Below are positions 1-6,705 of a stretch of 10,142 nucleotides of DNA, in pieces. The notes under the pieces were generated by a model. The model had not been told where the DNA came from and did no database searches. It worked only from the letters and a program-made list of their open reading frames with translations. Within the stretch, counting starts at the first letter, position 1. Every line of letters begins with the position of its first letter. A program made the translations under genes and the position numbers. This stretch comes from Bacillota bacterium. GTDB lineage: Bacteria > Bacillota > Desulfotomaculia > Desulfotomaculales > Desulfallaceae. Location: assembly GCA_009781965.1 (NCBI GenBank), contig WQUS01000273.1, positions 1 through 10,142 on the forward strand. Reading direction: 5' to 3'.

Positions 1-174
1 GGGGGCGTTTTGTTTGCCGTACTCCAGCCTGATAATATTATAGGGGTTGCGGTTATAATATTCCTCCTGTGCCTCCCGGTCTATTACGTCATACGGCGGC
101 GTTACTAAATCCTTGATCTCCCCGGCTTGCTTCTCGTTATAGCGTATGCCGCACAGGGGTATAATACCGGCCAT
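1..174 (-). CDS. DUF1015 family protein, N-terminal 58 residues (runs off the window)
   Basis: This is the beginning of a gene read leftward out of the window; 58 codons are visible without a stop. The translation starts MAGIIPLCGIRYNEKQAG and contains VTPPYDVI (residues 24-31) and NPYNIIRLE (residues 43-51). These match the start of DUF1015 proteins, soluble proteins of about 400 residues common in Firmicutes and other anaerobes. Their biochemical role is not established, so none is assigned. The ATG at 174-172 is preceded by a strong GGGAGGAG site about 5 nt away, which fixes the start. The gene is divergent from the anchored-protein gene at 333. The family call rests on motif recall rather than a search. 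Confidence 0.85.
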   Translation of the reverse strand, partial: MAGIIPLCGIRYNEKQAGEIKDLVTPPYDVIDREAQEEYYNRNPYNIIRLEYGKQNAP

Positions 175-194
175 TATTTCTCCTCCCAGTGATC

Positions 195-212
195 TAGATA
201 TAGATATAGATA
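195..212. repeat. TAGATA hexamer, three perfect tandem copies
   Basis: Three exact copies of TAGATA sit between the putative promoter and the ribosome binding site of the DUF1015 gene, in its leader. It is a short microsatellite-like tract that could vary in copy number by slippage. No function can be read from it. Confidence 0.8.
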
Positions 213-221
213 CTTTTTGTT

Positions 222-250
222 ATTTTACCATCATATTTTACCATAACCAA
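222..250 (-). promoter_or_regulatory. Putative SigA-type promoter of the DUF1015 gene
   Basis: Read on the minus strand, a weak -35 (TTGGTT, 250-245) is followed after 17 nt by an extended -10, TGGTAAAAT (230-222). An identical TGGTAAAAT lies 13 nt upstream (243-235), so the -10 block is duplicated in tandem. A transcript starting near 215 would have a leader of about 40 nt carrying the TAGATA repeat. The call is from consensus matching only. Confidence 0.4.
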
Positions 251-332
251 CGGTAACAATAAACAGGTTGCCTTGCGTTTGGCATATTTACGCCTGGCGG
301 CAAGTATACATTTTACTTGAAGGGGTGATCTG

Positions 333-1028
333 ATGAACAATACCACGTGGTTAATATTCAGCCGGAAAAAGATTATGACCGTACTGGTTGTTCTGGCGCT
401 TTTATTGGCGCTGTTTTGGCTTAGCAATTCTTTGCGTGCCCGGGTCATCAACCCGCCGGCGGAATTTCAGACGGCGCTGCTAAACACGCAAAACAGCCAG
501 TTCTTTTGCTTCAGCGTGCAGATTAAAATAGGCGACCGTTTAATTTCCAATATCGAGGGCAAAAAAGCGGCGCCCGACGGGATTTACATTACCGGAACCA
601 TGCAGAACACGCCGATAGAGTTTATGCACCTTGACGGCAAAGCTTATATTAAAGGTTACTGGTCTGCCGATTGGTCGGTATTGCCGGACAGCAGTATGAT
701 GGACTCGGAATTGTTTATTACCGAGTTAAACCCTTTGGGCAGTTTTGTTTTTAGGGACATCCCGGTTATTAAATTCGTGAAACAGGAAAGAATTAAAGGG
801 ACATCGCTGCAGGTGCTGGAACTGCGGCCCATTGTTGAAAACCAGCTGATGGAATTAAACTATGAAAATTTTATTTACCGCGTCTGGCTGGATCCCAGAG
901 ATAAACTGATTAGGCAAGCGCATATTACGGCGGCTGGCAAAAACAGCAGCCGGGACAAACTGGATATTGTCATTAAGATGTGGGACTACAATAAGCCGAT
1001 AACCATAACGCCACCCAAAATATATTGA
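333..1028 (+). CDS. Membrane-anchored extracytoplasmic protein of unknown function
   Basis: A 231-residue protein with a short, Lys/Arg-flanked N-terminus (RKK at 11-13) and one hydrophobic segment at about 14-31. There is no lipobox and no clear signal peptidase site, so it is probably an N-terminally anchored protein facing outward. The rest (about 40-231) is hydrophilic and beta-rich in appearance, with alternating hydrophobic residues, for example in GIYITGTMQ (83-91) and FIYRVWLDP (180-188). This pattern recalls LolA/LppX-like curved-sheet lipoproteins, which is an inference from appearance only. The start at 333 is supported by AAGGGG 7 nt upstream; an ATG at 375 would cut into the membrane segment. 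The gene stands alone and ends before a strong terminator. I do not recognise a named family. Confidence 0.8.
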   Translation: MNNTTWLIFSRKKIMTVLVVLALLLALFWLSNSLRARVINPPAEFQTALLNTQNSQFFCFSVQIKIGDRLISNIEGKKAAPDGIYITGTMQNTPIEFMHLDGKAYIKGYWSADWSVLPDSSMMDSELFITELNPLGSFVFRDIPVIKFVKQERIKGTSLQVLELRPIVENQLMELNYENFIYRVWLDPRDKLIRQAHITAAGKNSSRDKLDIVIKMWDYNKPITITPPKIY

Positions 1029-1063
1029 TCCTGCTTAACCCTTAACAAACACTGAACATTAAA

Positions 1064-1105
1064 CTGGCATCTGGCGACGGTTGTTTTTCCGTCGCCAGAT
1101 GCCAG
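1064..1105. terminator. Strong hairpin terminator, probably bidirectional
   Basis: A perfect 17-bp stem (arms 1064-1080 and 1089-1105) encloses an 8-nt T-rich loop. On the plus strand it is followed by CTTTTGTGTT; on the minus strand by TTTAATGTT. It lies 36 nt after the stop of the anchored-protein gene and 38 nt beyond the thiolase stop, so it can end transcription from both convergent genes. Confidence 0.9.
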
Positions 1106-1142
1106 CTTTTGTGTTCGGATATGGGTGACAATCTTAAGTAAT

Positions 1143-2336
1143 TCAGGATACTTTGATTACCATAGCTGCGCCGGTGTCTCCGGCCGCGCAGCCGGCAAAC
1201 AGTCCGTAGCCGCCGCCCAGGATAACCAGCTCTTCAATCATTTCCATAATGCCGCGTCCGGCGGTTGGTCCCTGGGGATGGCCGTAAATCAGGGAACTGC
1301 CGTAATTGTTGAATTGCATAACGTCGATGTTAAGCTCGTGAGCCAGATACAAGTCATTGGCGGCAAAGGGATTATGGGTTTTGACGGCTTTGACGTCGTT
1401 AATACCGATACCGGCTTTGGCCAGGGCCATCCTTGCCGCCGGCACCACTGCCATGGCCATATGGGCCTTGGGAGCGCGGGCATAGCCGTAGGAAAGTACT
1501 TGGATGGTAATTTTGCTATCTGCGCTCATGGCGGCGGCTTTTTCTTTCGTACAGACTACGATACCGCAGTTGCCGTCCGCCGGGTGGGTTTGAGCGCCAA
1601 AGGAGTGCGCGCCGCCTTCGATGACCGGTTTTAGTTGGGCCAGCCCTTCCCTGGTGGTGGGTGTTACGCCTTCGTCCGCCTCAATGACGGCGGTTTCCTT
1701 TTTATTTTTTTTGTATTCTATCGGAAACATATAGCGTTTTTGAAATTCCCGGTCATTGGCCAGGGCGTCCTGGTACTGTTCGTAACGCCTTAAGGCTACT
1801 GCGTCGCAATCTTCCTTGGTGATCCCCCCTGCTTTTTTGACCACGTTTTCCGCCGTTTGAATCATGGGTACTTTGCCCCAGGGGTCATAATTAAAGTTGT
1901 CCATGCCCCAGTTTTCCGAAACTACTTCGCCGCCGGGGCCGTTGGGGTTGGGCCAGATGGTGTGGGGAGCGTTGGACATGCGATCAGTCATCAGGCAGAA
2001 CACATGCTCAAAAAGACCTGATTCAATGCCTGCCGCCGCCTGGCTGACGCAAGTGGTAGATGTCGAACAAGCTTGTGGCACGTGGCAGCCGGGGATGTCT
2101 TCGGCGCCCATTAAGGCCGCGGCCCAGGGAGCGGCGTAAAAGCTGTGCTGCTGTCCGACAGTTTTGCCTAAGAAGAGGTATTCAAAAACCTTGGGATCGA
2201 TATTCTTAGCGGCAAGCCATCTTTTTGCGGTTGTCGCCCCCAGCACCACGGAGTTTTCATTTTGCAGGCTGCCCTGCCAGCGGACAAAGGGGGAACTGTA
2301 ATAAGCCCGGTAAGGAATATAAGATTTGGTATACAT
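1143..2336 (-). CDS. Thiolase family protein (acetyl-CoA acyltransferase-like)
   Basis: A 397-residue thiolase, the usual length for the family. Thiolases cleave 3-ketoacyl-CoA with CoA or condense two acyl-CoAs in the cytoplasm. The acylated cysteine is Cys90 (QACSTSTTC, 88-96), the general-base pair is His353 (YGHPQGPTAGR) and Cys383 (GCAAGDTGAA near the C-terminus). The usual NEAF motif is replaced by HNPFA (321-325): His in first place is known in some thiolases, but Asn instead of the acidic residue is unusual. The N-terminus lacks the common RTP-x-G motif, so this is a divergent subfamily and its substrate cannot be read from sequence. ATG at 2336 is chosen over the adjacent TTG at 2339 because AGGAGG lies 7 nt upstream. 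It is downstream of and codirectional with the enoyl-CoA hydratase gene, 93 nt away. Confidence 0.9.
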   Translation of the reverse strand: MYTKSYIPYRAYYSSPFVRWQGSLQNENSVVLGATTAKRWLAAKNIDPKVFEYLFLGKTVGQQHSFYAAPWAAALMGAEDIPGCHVPQACSTSTTCVSQAAAGIESGLFEHVFCLMTDRMSNAPHTIWPNPNGPGGEVVSENWGMDNFNYDPWGKVPMIQTAENVVKKAGGITKEDCDAVALRRYEQYQDALANDREFQKRYMFPIEYKKNKKETAVIEADEGVTPTTREGLAQLKPVIEGGAHSFGAQTHPADGNCGIVVCTKEKAAAMSADSKITIQVLSYGYARAPKAHMAMAVVPAARMALAKAGIGINDVKAVKTHNPFAANDLYLAHELNIDVMQFNNYGSSLIYGHPQGPTAGRGIMEMIEELVILGGGYGLFAGCAAGDTGAAMVIKVS

Positions 2337-2380
2337 CAAATGACCTCCTAAATTTTTATTTGCGGTAAGTTGGTTATGTT

Positions 2381-2421
2381 CAGTTAGTTGGTTTATAGTC
2401 AGTTAGTTGATTTTTAGTCAG
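2381..2421. repeat. 19-bp tandem repeat between hydratase and thiolase genes
   Basis: Two copies (2381-2399, 2400-2418) differ at two of 19 positions, and the first three bases of a third copy follow (2419-2421). The unit begins CAGTTAGTTG. A more degenerate copy may precede it (about 2362-2380). It lies in the leader between two cotranscribed genes, with no evident hairpin or promoter. Confidence 0.8.
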
Positions 2422-2429
2422 ATGCCATA

Positions 2430-3208
2430 CTACTTGCCGGTGAAGTCCGGTTTTCGTTTCTCCAGGAAGGCGGTCATGCCTTCCTGGCTGTCGGCGCTGG
2501 CGAAAGCGGTAACCACGTTTTGGACTTCCAGGAGCAACGCCGAGGCCAGATCAATGTTCATGCCGGTGTTGATGGCCTCTTTGGCCATTTGCAGGGCCAC
2601 CGCCGGTTTGGCGGCCAGCCGGCGGGCTAATTTTTTGGCTTCTGCCATCAGGGATGCAGCCGGCACTACTTGGTTGACTAAACCCAGTTTCTTGGCGGCA
2701 GCGGCGTCAATCGGGTCGCCTAAAAATATCAGCTCCTTGGCTTTGGCCGCGCCAATCAGCCGGGAAAGACGTTGGGTGCCGCCCGCGCCGGGGATCAGGC
2801 CGAGGTTAATTTCCGGCTGGCCGAATTTCGCGCTGTCGGCAGCCAGGCGAAAATCGCAGGCCAGAGACAGCTCACAGCCGCCGCCCAGGGCGAGTCCGTT
2901 AACGGCGGCAATAACCGGTTTTTTTGGTTGGCGATTTTCTCCAAGGCCACCCGCGAGACTTGACAAAAGTTATATGCTTCCACTGCCGTGAGCTTAATCA
3001 GTTCGGTAATATCCGCTCCGGCGGCGAAAGCCTTGTCCCCGGCGCCGGTAATAATCACCGCCTTAACCGTGTCATCTGATTGCAGCTCGTCGGCGGCCCG
3101 GTCAAGCTCCCGAAACAATTGATTGTTGAGGGGGTTCACCGGCGGGCGGTTTAAGGTGACGACGGCCAGTCCATCTTCCTTATGCAGTTGTATGACTTCA
3201 TAGGCCAA
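2430..3208 (-). pseudogene. Enoyl-CoA hydratase/isomerase (crotonase family), frameshifted
   Basis: Together the two frames encode a complete crotonase of about 259 residues, the normal length; the enzyme hydrates 2-enoyl-CoA in beta-oxidation-type pathways. The first frame gives about 95 residues from TTG 3208 (AAYEVIQL-type start, AGGAG 10 nt upstream), including the CoA-binding/oxyanion segment FAAGAD (61-66). The second gives KPVIAAVNGLALGGGCE onward, with the second oxyanion Gly region (GGG 109-111) and both catalytic glutamates expected in hydratases, Glu113 and Glu133 (QPEINLGLIPG). The frames join at an A7 run (minus strand, 2925-2919), where one extra A would restore the reading frame exactly. 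Without recoding, translation stops at 2795 after 137 residues, before Glu133. No other damage is visible. It may be a recent mutation, a homopolymer sequencing error, or recoding at the slippery site described separately. Confidence 0.85.
2877..2925 (-). other. Candidate -1 frameshift site: A_AAA_AAC heptamer plus downstream stem
   Basis: In the zero frame of the hydratase gene the codons CAA AAA AAC contain the heptamer A AAA AAC (2924-2918), with phasing exactly X_XXY_YYZ. A -1 slip enters the frame encoding the rest of the enzyme. After an 8-nt spacer, arms 2909-2903 (GCCGCCG) and 2883-2877 (CGGCGGC) form a 7-bp GC-only stem with a 19-nt loop. The same geometry promotes -1 frameshifting elsewhere, but the stem bases also encode conserved Ala-Ala and Gly-Gly-Gly residues, so it may be coincidental. 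Confidence 0.35.
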
Positions 3209-3462
3209 GATTAAGCTACTCCTTTCTTTGCTGATGTATGATGCTTTAAACCTGTTTAAACGGGCCGCGACTTTTAGCGTAATCATTATGTCATATAATA
3301 CTATGATATGTACTACTATAGCGCATACTATAACGATAATAATAAAACAGGTAATTCCTCAAGCCAATTACCTTAATTATACATCAAGTATAAACCAGCC
3401 GCCGGAGAAAAAACATCACTTAAAAGCATGGCTCCCATGGTTGAAAAAGGGTGAATATCGGA

Positions 3463-3480
3463 TTAACCTTTTTAGGTTAA
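3463..3480. promoter_or_regulatory. Inverted repeat, possible regulator-binding site
   Basis: TTAACCT (3463-3469) and AGGTTAA (3474-3480) form a perfect 7-bp inverted repeat with a TTTT spacer. It ends 9 bp before the -35 box of the kinase promoter, where activators commonly bind. It has no U-tract after it, so it is not a terminator. Binding by the response regulator encoded downstream is a guess. Confidence 0.4.
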
Positions 3481-3489
3481 ACAAAATTA

Positions 3490-3518
3490 TTGACAGTATT
3501 TTGGGCGGAGTGTAAGAT
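3490..3518 (+). promoter_or_regulatory. SigA-type promoter of the two-component operon
   Basis: A perfect -35 box TTGACA (3490-3495) is followed by a 17-nt spacer and TAAGAT (3513-3518), which matches the -10 consensus at four of six positions. Transcription would start near 3525, giving a leader of about 64 nt before the kinase ATG. Confidence 0.75.
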
Positions 3519-3588
3519 ATTTGTATAAAACACTGGATAGTAACCGCGTCATTGCAGTATGGGATAAATATGGGAGGGAGGGCGACTT

Positions 3589-5292
3589 ATGTTCGGCAGC
3601 GCAAAACAGGTTAGCCCGGAGCTGGTACTGGCCTGTCAGGTTAATTCCTCCTTTGAAACCACCAAAAAGCTGGAAAACACTTTACAACAGGTGCTGGATA
3701 CATCGGTCCTGTCATTTGATTTCGAACGGGCGTCACTGGTTTTGATCAGAGAAGGCAAACCGCCCGTCTGGTGGCATGCCGCAAAGCATCCCGTACCGGA
3801 CAGTACCCCCTCCCGGGGCTGCTGGGTTGATTTGTTTAATGAATTAAACCTGTCCGGCCTGAAAGGCGATCGGTTACTGGAACCGATGGGCCCGGTGGCT
3901 TATACGACCATGCCGGTTATATTGCAGGCTGACGACCCCTTGGGCGTCATGGAAGTGGGCATATTCGACACCGACGCCGCAACCGGCGACTATATGCTGA
4001 ATAAGGCGGTGTCATTAGGCCGCCATATGGCTGATACCATTCAGGAGTCTCTTTTTGAGGAGCAAAAGGATCGCTATTTTAGGAAGCTGTCCGTTTGGCT
4101 GGAAATGATCAGTACGATTAGTTCGACGCTTGATATCCAGCAAGTGCTGCATGTGGTGACCCAGCTAACCGCGGATCTTTTTTCCGCCCGCTGCTGCATT
4201 TATATGCTTGACGAACATACGCAAAGGATTATCCCCGCGGTGGCAGTGGGGAGTTATGACAATAAGCTCAAAGAAAAGTTTAAGGCTCTGAAAAACTGTC
4301 AGCCCTTCCCCGCGCTGACGATGGCCATGGAAACGCAGCGGCCGGTGATTGTCAATCCAAGCAATATTAGCAGTCTCTATCCGGTCAGTATCATCGAGGA
4401 CTTTAATTACCGCTGGGTGATCGTGGCGCCCATTGTGAAACAGTACAAAGTACACGGTTTGATGCAGGTGGACAGGCCCGATGCGATTACCGGTTTTGAC
4501 GCCGAAGCGACGGAAATAATTTTCACCATTGCCAGGACCACCGCTATCGCTCTGGAAAACGCCAAGTTGGTTGAGGAGCTTGGGCAAAAGGAACAGCTGC
4601 TGCACCATCTGGTGGATAAAATAATTACCGCTCAGGAAGACGAGCGCAAAAGACTGGCTTCGGATCTGCACGACGGCATTATTCAATCGTTAATTGCCAT
4701 TTGGTATCGTTTGCAGCGGATTACCTCGGATGTGCAAGGGGCGCCGGTCACATTAAACAATGAAATAATCAATTTAACTGATATGCTGGGTGAGCAGATT
4801 CAGGATATCCGGCGCATCCTGTATGATTTAAGGCCGATTATTCTGGATAACTACGGTTTGGTGCCCGCCGTTCAATCCCACGCCGCTAAAATTCAGGAGC
4901 AAAACGGGATTAAAATCAACCTGTCTATCCAGGGTGAGGATTTAAGATTTTCTCCCCAGGTTGAAATTACTCTTTTCCGCATTATTCAGGAAGCGCTGAA
5001 CAATGTCATTAAACATTCCGGCGCCACAATGGTTGATATTAACTTTGCCGCTGACGGACATAACGTGCAAATGTCCATCCGGGATAACGGCGCCGGGTTT
5101 AAGGAAGATCAGACGGACCCGCCTAAACCGGACAGCGGTCTTGGCCTGGTGAGTATTCAGGAAAGGGCCCTGCTGTTGAACGGCGCTTGTACGATTGACT
5201 CCTGGCCTGGGCAGGGCGCCGAGATCAAAATTACCGTTCCGATTAATACGAGTAATAGGTACGACCATTTGGCTTCGGACAGGATTAGCTGA
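3589..5292 (+). CDS. Cytoplasmic GAF-domain sensor histidine kinase (NarX/DegS-type)
   Basis: A 567-residue kinase with no membrane segment. An N-terminal GAF-like region (about 10-150) is followed by a clearer GAF domain (about 170-325). Then comes a HisKA_3 dimerisation domain with the phosphorylated His361 in QEDERKRLASDLHDGIIQSL, and the LRP-containing X-box region (YDLRPIILDNYGL, 412-424). The C-terminal ATPase domain shows the N box (464-479, Asn471/472), DNGAGF (499-504) and GLGL (517-520). The kinase autophosphorylates on His361 and passes phosphate to a response regulator, almost certainly the next gene. The lack of membrane segments means the signal is intracellular: a small ligand, redox or gas; the sequence does not say which. 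The start is fixed by GGGAGGGAGGG just upstream of ATG 3589. A near-consensus promoter precedes it. Confidence 0.95.
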   Translation: MFGSAKQVSPELVLACQVNSSFETTKKLENTLQQVLDTSVLSFDFERASLVLIREGKPPVWWHAAKHPVPDSTPSRGCWVDLFNELNLSGLKGDRLLEPMGPVAYTTMPVILQADDPLGVMEVGIFDTDAATGDYMLNKAVSLGRHMADTIQESLFEEQKDRYFRKLSVWLEMISTISSTLDIQQVLHVVTQLTADLFSARCCIYMLDEHTQRIIPAVAVGSYDNKLKEKFKALKNCQPFPALTMAMETQRPVIVNPSNISSLYPVSIIEDFNYRWVIVAPIVKQYKVHGLMQVDRPDAITGFDAEATEIIFTIARTTAIALENAKLVEELGQKEQLLHHLVDKIITAQEDERKRLASDLHDGIIQSLIAIWYRLQRITSDVQGAPVTLNNEIINLTDMLGEQIQDIRRILYDLRPIILDNYGLVPAVQSHAAKIQEQNGIKINLSIQGEDLRFSPQVEITLFRIIQEALNNVIKHSGATMVDINFAADGHNVQMSIRDNGAGFKEDQTDPPKPDSGLGLVSIQERALLLNGACTIDSWPGQGAEIKITVPINTSNRYDHLASDRIS

Positions 5293-5333
5293 TTAACGGA
5301 TGGAAGCCGGTGGGATAACGGAGGAGATGTGTT

Positions 5334-6017
5334 TTGGCTAACATTAATTTAATGATTGTTGACGATCACCCGATGATCAGGGAAGGTTTGGCGACGATGC
5401 TGTGCAACTGTGAGGATATCCGCATCGTGGGCAGCTGCGAGGACGGTGCGGAAGCCAACCGGCTGGCCTGTACGGAAAACCCGGACGTAATTCTAATGGA
5501 TATCCAAATGGGCGCTACCAACGGGATTGACGTGGCCAGGCAGATTATCGAACAGCGCCCGGAAATCAAAGTGATCTTTCTGACGGTGTTTGAGGATACC
5601 GAGTTTATGCGGTTGGCTCTGCAGGCCGGCGCCAGCGGTTATATTTTAAAGCATGTTTCCAGGGAAAAACTGATTGATTCCATTCGCCGGGTTTACACGG
5701 GGGAGAAAATAATTGATCCCTCCGTGATGAACACCATTGTCAATGACTATGTGGAGTTATCACGAATAGCCGGTAAGCCTGAGGAGAGCAAAAAGCAGGC
5801 CATCCAGTTTACTCCCCGGGAGAAAGAAATATTTTTTCATCTGGCCAAAGGGATGACGAATAAAGAAATTTCGGTGGTTACGCACTTGTCCGTAGATACG
5901 ATTAAAACCCACCTGCGCAACATCTACCGGAAACTGAACGTTAAAAACCGCTCCCAGGCCATTAACCAGGGCACCAAATATGTAAACTTGAATTTAAATT
6001 ATCACTGCGATCGGTAA
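5334..6017 (+). CDS. NarL/FixJ-family response regulator, LuxR-type HTH
   Basis: A 227-residue two-domain regulator. The receiver domain (about 4-120) has the acidic pair Asp10/Asp11, phosphoacceptor Asp56 (VILMDIQM), Thr84 and Lys106 (YILKHVS). The LuxR helix-turn-helix (about 157-218) carries FTPREKEIFFHLAKGMTNKEI and the recognition-helix region TIKTHLRNIYRKLNV. It binds DNA on phosphorylation by the kinase encoded 41 nt upstream. The start is TTG 5334, supported by GGAGGAG 7 nt upstream; the nearby ATG and GTG are out of frame. No target gene is adjacent in the same direction; genes downstream are convergent. An inverted repeat at 3463-3480 before the operon promoter is a candidate autoregulatory site. 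Confidence 0.95.
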   Translation: MANINLMIVDDHPMIREGLATMLCNCEDIRIVGSCEDGAEANRLACTENPDVILMDIQMGATNGIDVARQIIEQRPEIKVIFLTVFEDTEFMRLALQAGASGYILKHVSREKLIDSIRRVYTGEKIIDPSVMNTIVNDYVELSRIAGKPEESKKQAIQFTPREKEIFFHLAKGMTNKEISVVTHLSVDTIKTHLRNIYRKLNVKNRSQAINQGTKYVNLNLNYHCDR

Positions 6018-6026
6018 GTCTGCGTT

Positions 6027-6079
6027 CGATAAATCGCGGCGTCCCATGGCGCTGCTTGCGTGCCGTATTCACTTTGAGT
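6027..6079 (+). repeat. Dispersed intergenic repeat, copy 1
   Basis: This copy lies just after the response regulator stop. It has an 11-bp block CGATAAATCGC (6027-6037), a variable 18-nt middle and a 24-bp block (6056-6079) starting TTGCGTGCCGTATTC. The same two blocks occur on the minus strand at 9394-9384 and 9368-9345 with one mismatch each. The middle here contains a small hairpin, GCGGCG/CGCTGC (6036-6041 and 6050-6055). It is probably a REP- or MITE-like genomic repeat. Confidence 0.65.
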
Positions 6080-6100
6080 ACCAATGAACACTGTATAGTC

Positions 6101-6119
6101 TCGAACCTCGAACCTCGAG
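6101..6119. repeat. TCGAACC tandem repeat
   Basis: Two perfect 7-bp copies (6101-6107, 6108-6114) are followed by TCGAG, a partial third. The tract sits 8 bp beyond the stop of the UPF0316 gene, in the convergent region. I see no terminator in this gap. Confidence 0.75.
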
Positions 6120-6126
6120 TTAGCCG

Positions 6127-6666
6127 TTACTTGCCCTTGCGGACCGGAAACACGCCGCCGTGAATACGTCTGGCGTCGGAAACGTTAAAAAAGGCGTGGG
6201 GACAGATCTTGTTAATAATGCTCAGCGCCTTGTTGAGATCCTTACGTTTAATCATTACAAACAGCATGGTTCTTTCGCCGTCCCGGCCGCTCCCCTTGAC
6301 CGAGGTAACGCCGAAACCCTCCCGGCGCGCTAAACAAGTAAATTTTTCCACTAAATCTCTGGGCGGAATAATATTGATGGATAAAAACCCCAAGGCTAAT
6401 TTAGACTCAATGTAGCTGCCCAGATAATTGCCTGTGGCGAACCCGCCCGCATAAGCAACCACTTTCCCCGGATCGGTCAAGCCGCCTTTTAATACGGCAT
6501 TGAGCGCCAGGACAAATATCGCCACCTCAAAAAAACCGATTACCGAGGCCCATACCCGCCGGTCCTTCATCAACATCAAAATGCGCAGCACATCCAGGGA
6601 CATGTCTGTCACCCGGGCAAAAAAAATAAACAAGTAAGGGTAAATAACCGGAAACCATTGTTCCAC
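6127..6666 (-). CDS. UPF0316 family membrane protein (DUF5698 + DUF2179)
   Basis: A 179-residue integral membrane protein. Three hydrophobic segments (about 6-22, 40-58, 67-88) carry the family-type stretches FARVTDMSLDVLRIL (16-30), GFFEV (44-48) and GNYLGSYIE (79-87). The C-terminal soluble part (about 100-165) resembles DUF2179, with VTSVKGSGRDGERTMLFVMIKR-like sequence at about 120-141; such domains are ligand-binding-like and of unknown ligand. The length matches the B. subtilis YebE-type proteins. The function of the family is unknown. The start is GTG 6666, with GGAGGG 8 nt upstream. It follows the glycosyltransferase gene by 39 nt in the same direction, so it is probably the last gene of that operon. 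Confidence 0.9.
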   Translation of the reverse strand: MEQWFPVIYPYLFIFFARVTDMSLDVLRILMLMKDRRVWASVIGFFEVAIFVLALNAVLKGGLTDPGKVVAYAGGFATGNYLGSYIESKLALGFLSINIIPPRDLVEKFTCLARREGFGVTSVKGSGRDGERTMLFVMIKRKDLNKALSIINKICPHAFFNVSDARRIHGGVFPVRKGK

Positions 6667-6705
6667 TTAGCCAACCCTCCAAAGCTGCTTGGCGCGTCAA
6701 AACAG

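Larger units (their letters stand above)
3209..3588. other. 380-bp AT-rich divergent intergenic region
   Basis: This gap separates the hydratase gene (leftward) from the sensor kinase gene (rightward). It holds the kinase promoter and an inverted repeat, described separately. It also holds TTTAAAC twice near 3244-3260 and the hexamer TACTAT three times (3299-3304, 3314-3319, 3326-3331). A 95-codon open frame (3228-3515) crosses it, but its product has no recognisable domain and its start has no ribosome binding site, so I do not call a gene. I could not identify a convincing promoter for the hydratase gene. Confidence 0.6.

Noticed and set aside
1125..1634. 169-codon open frame on the plus strand
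   Set aside because: It lies antisense within the thiolase gene, whose active-site motifs leave no doubt about the coding strand, and its product has no recognisable domain.
2430..2966. Independent second gene for the hydratase C-terminal half
   Set aside because: The only available start, TTG 2966, has no ribosome binding site and its first dozen residues are an out-of-frame reading of the upstream half.
2795..3286. Separate intact protein starting at 3286
   Set aside because: The first 26 codons do not resemble crotonases and the ribosome binding site supports TTG 3208; the tail after the A7 run is out-of-frame sequence.
3242..3332. TTTAAAC and TACTAT repeats as an operator array
   Set aside because: Spacing is irregular (15 and 12 bp for TACTAT) and the hexamers are expected by chance in such AT-rich sequence.
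3228..3515. 95-codon open frame in the divergent intergenic region
   Set aside because: It has no ribosome binding site, no recognisable domain, and overlaps the hydratase leader and the kinase promoter; the composition looks like AT-rich non-coding DNA.
6018..6126. Convergent terminator between response regulator and UPF0316 genes
   Set aside because: The 6-bp hairpin at 6036-6055 has no T-run after it on either strand; it is better explained as part of the dispersed repeat.
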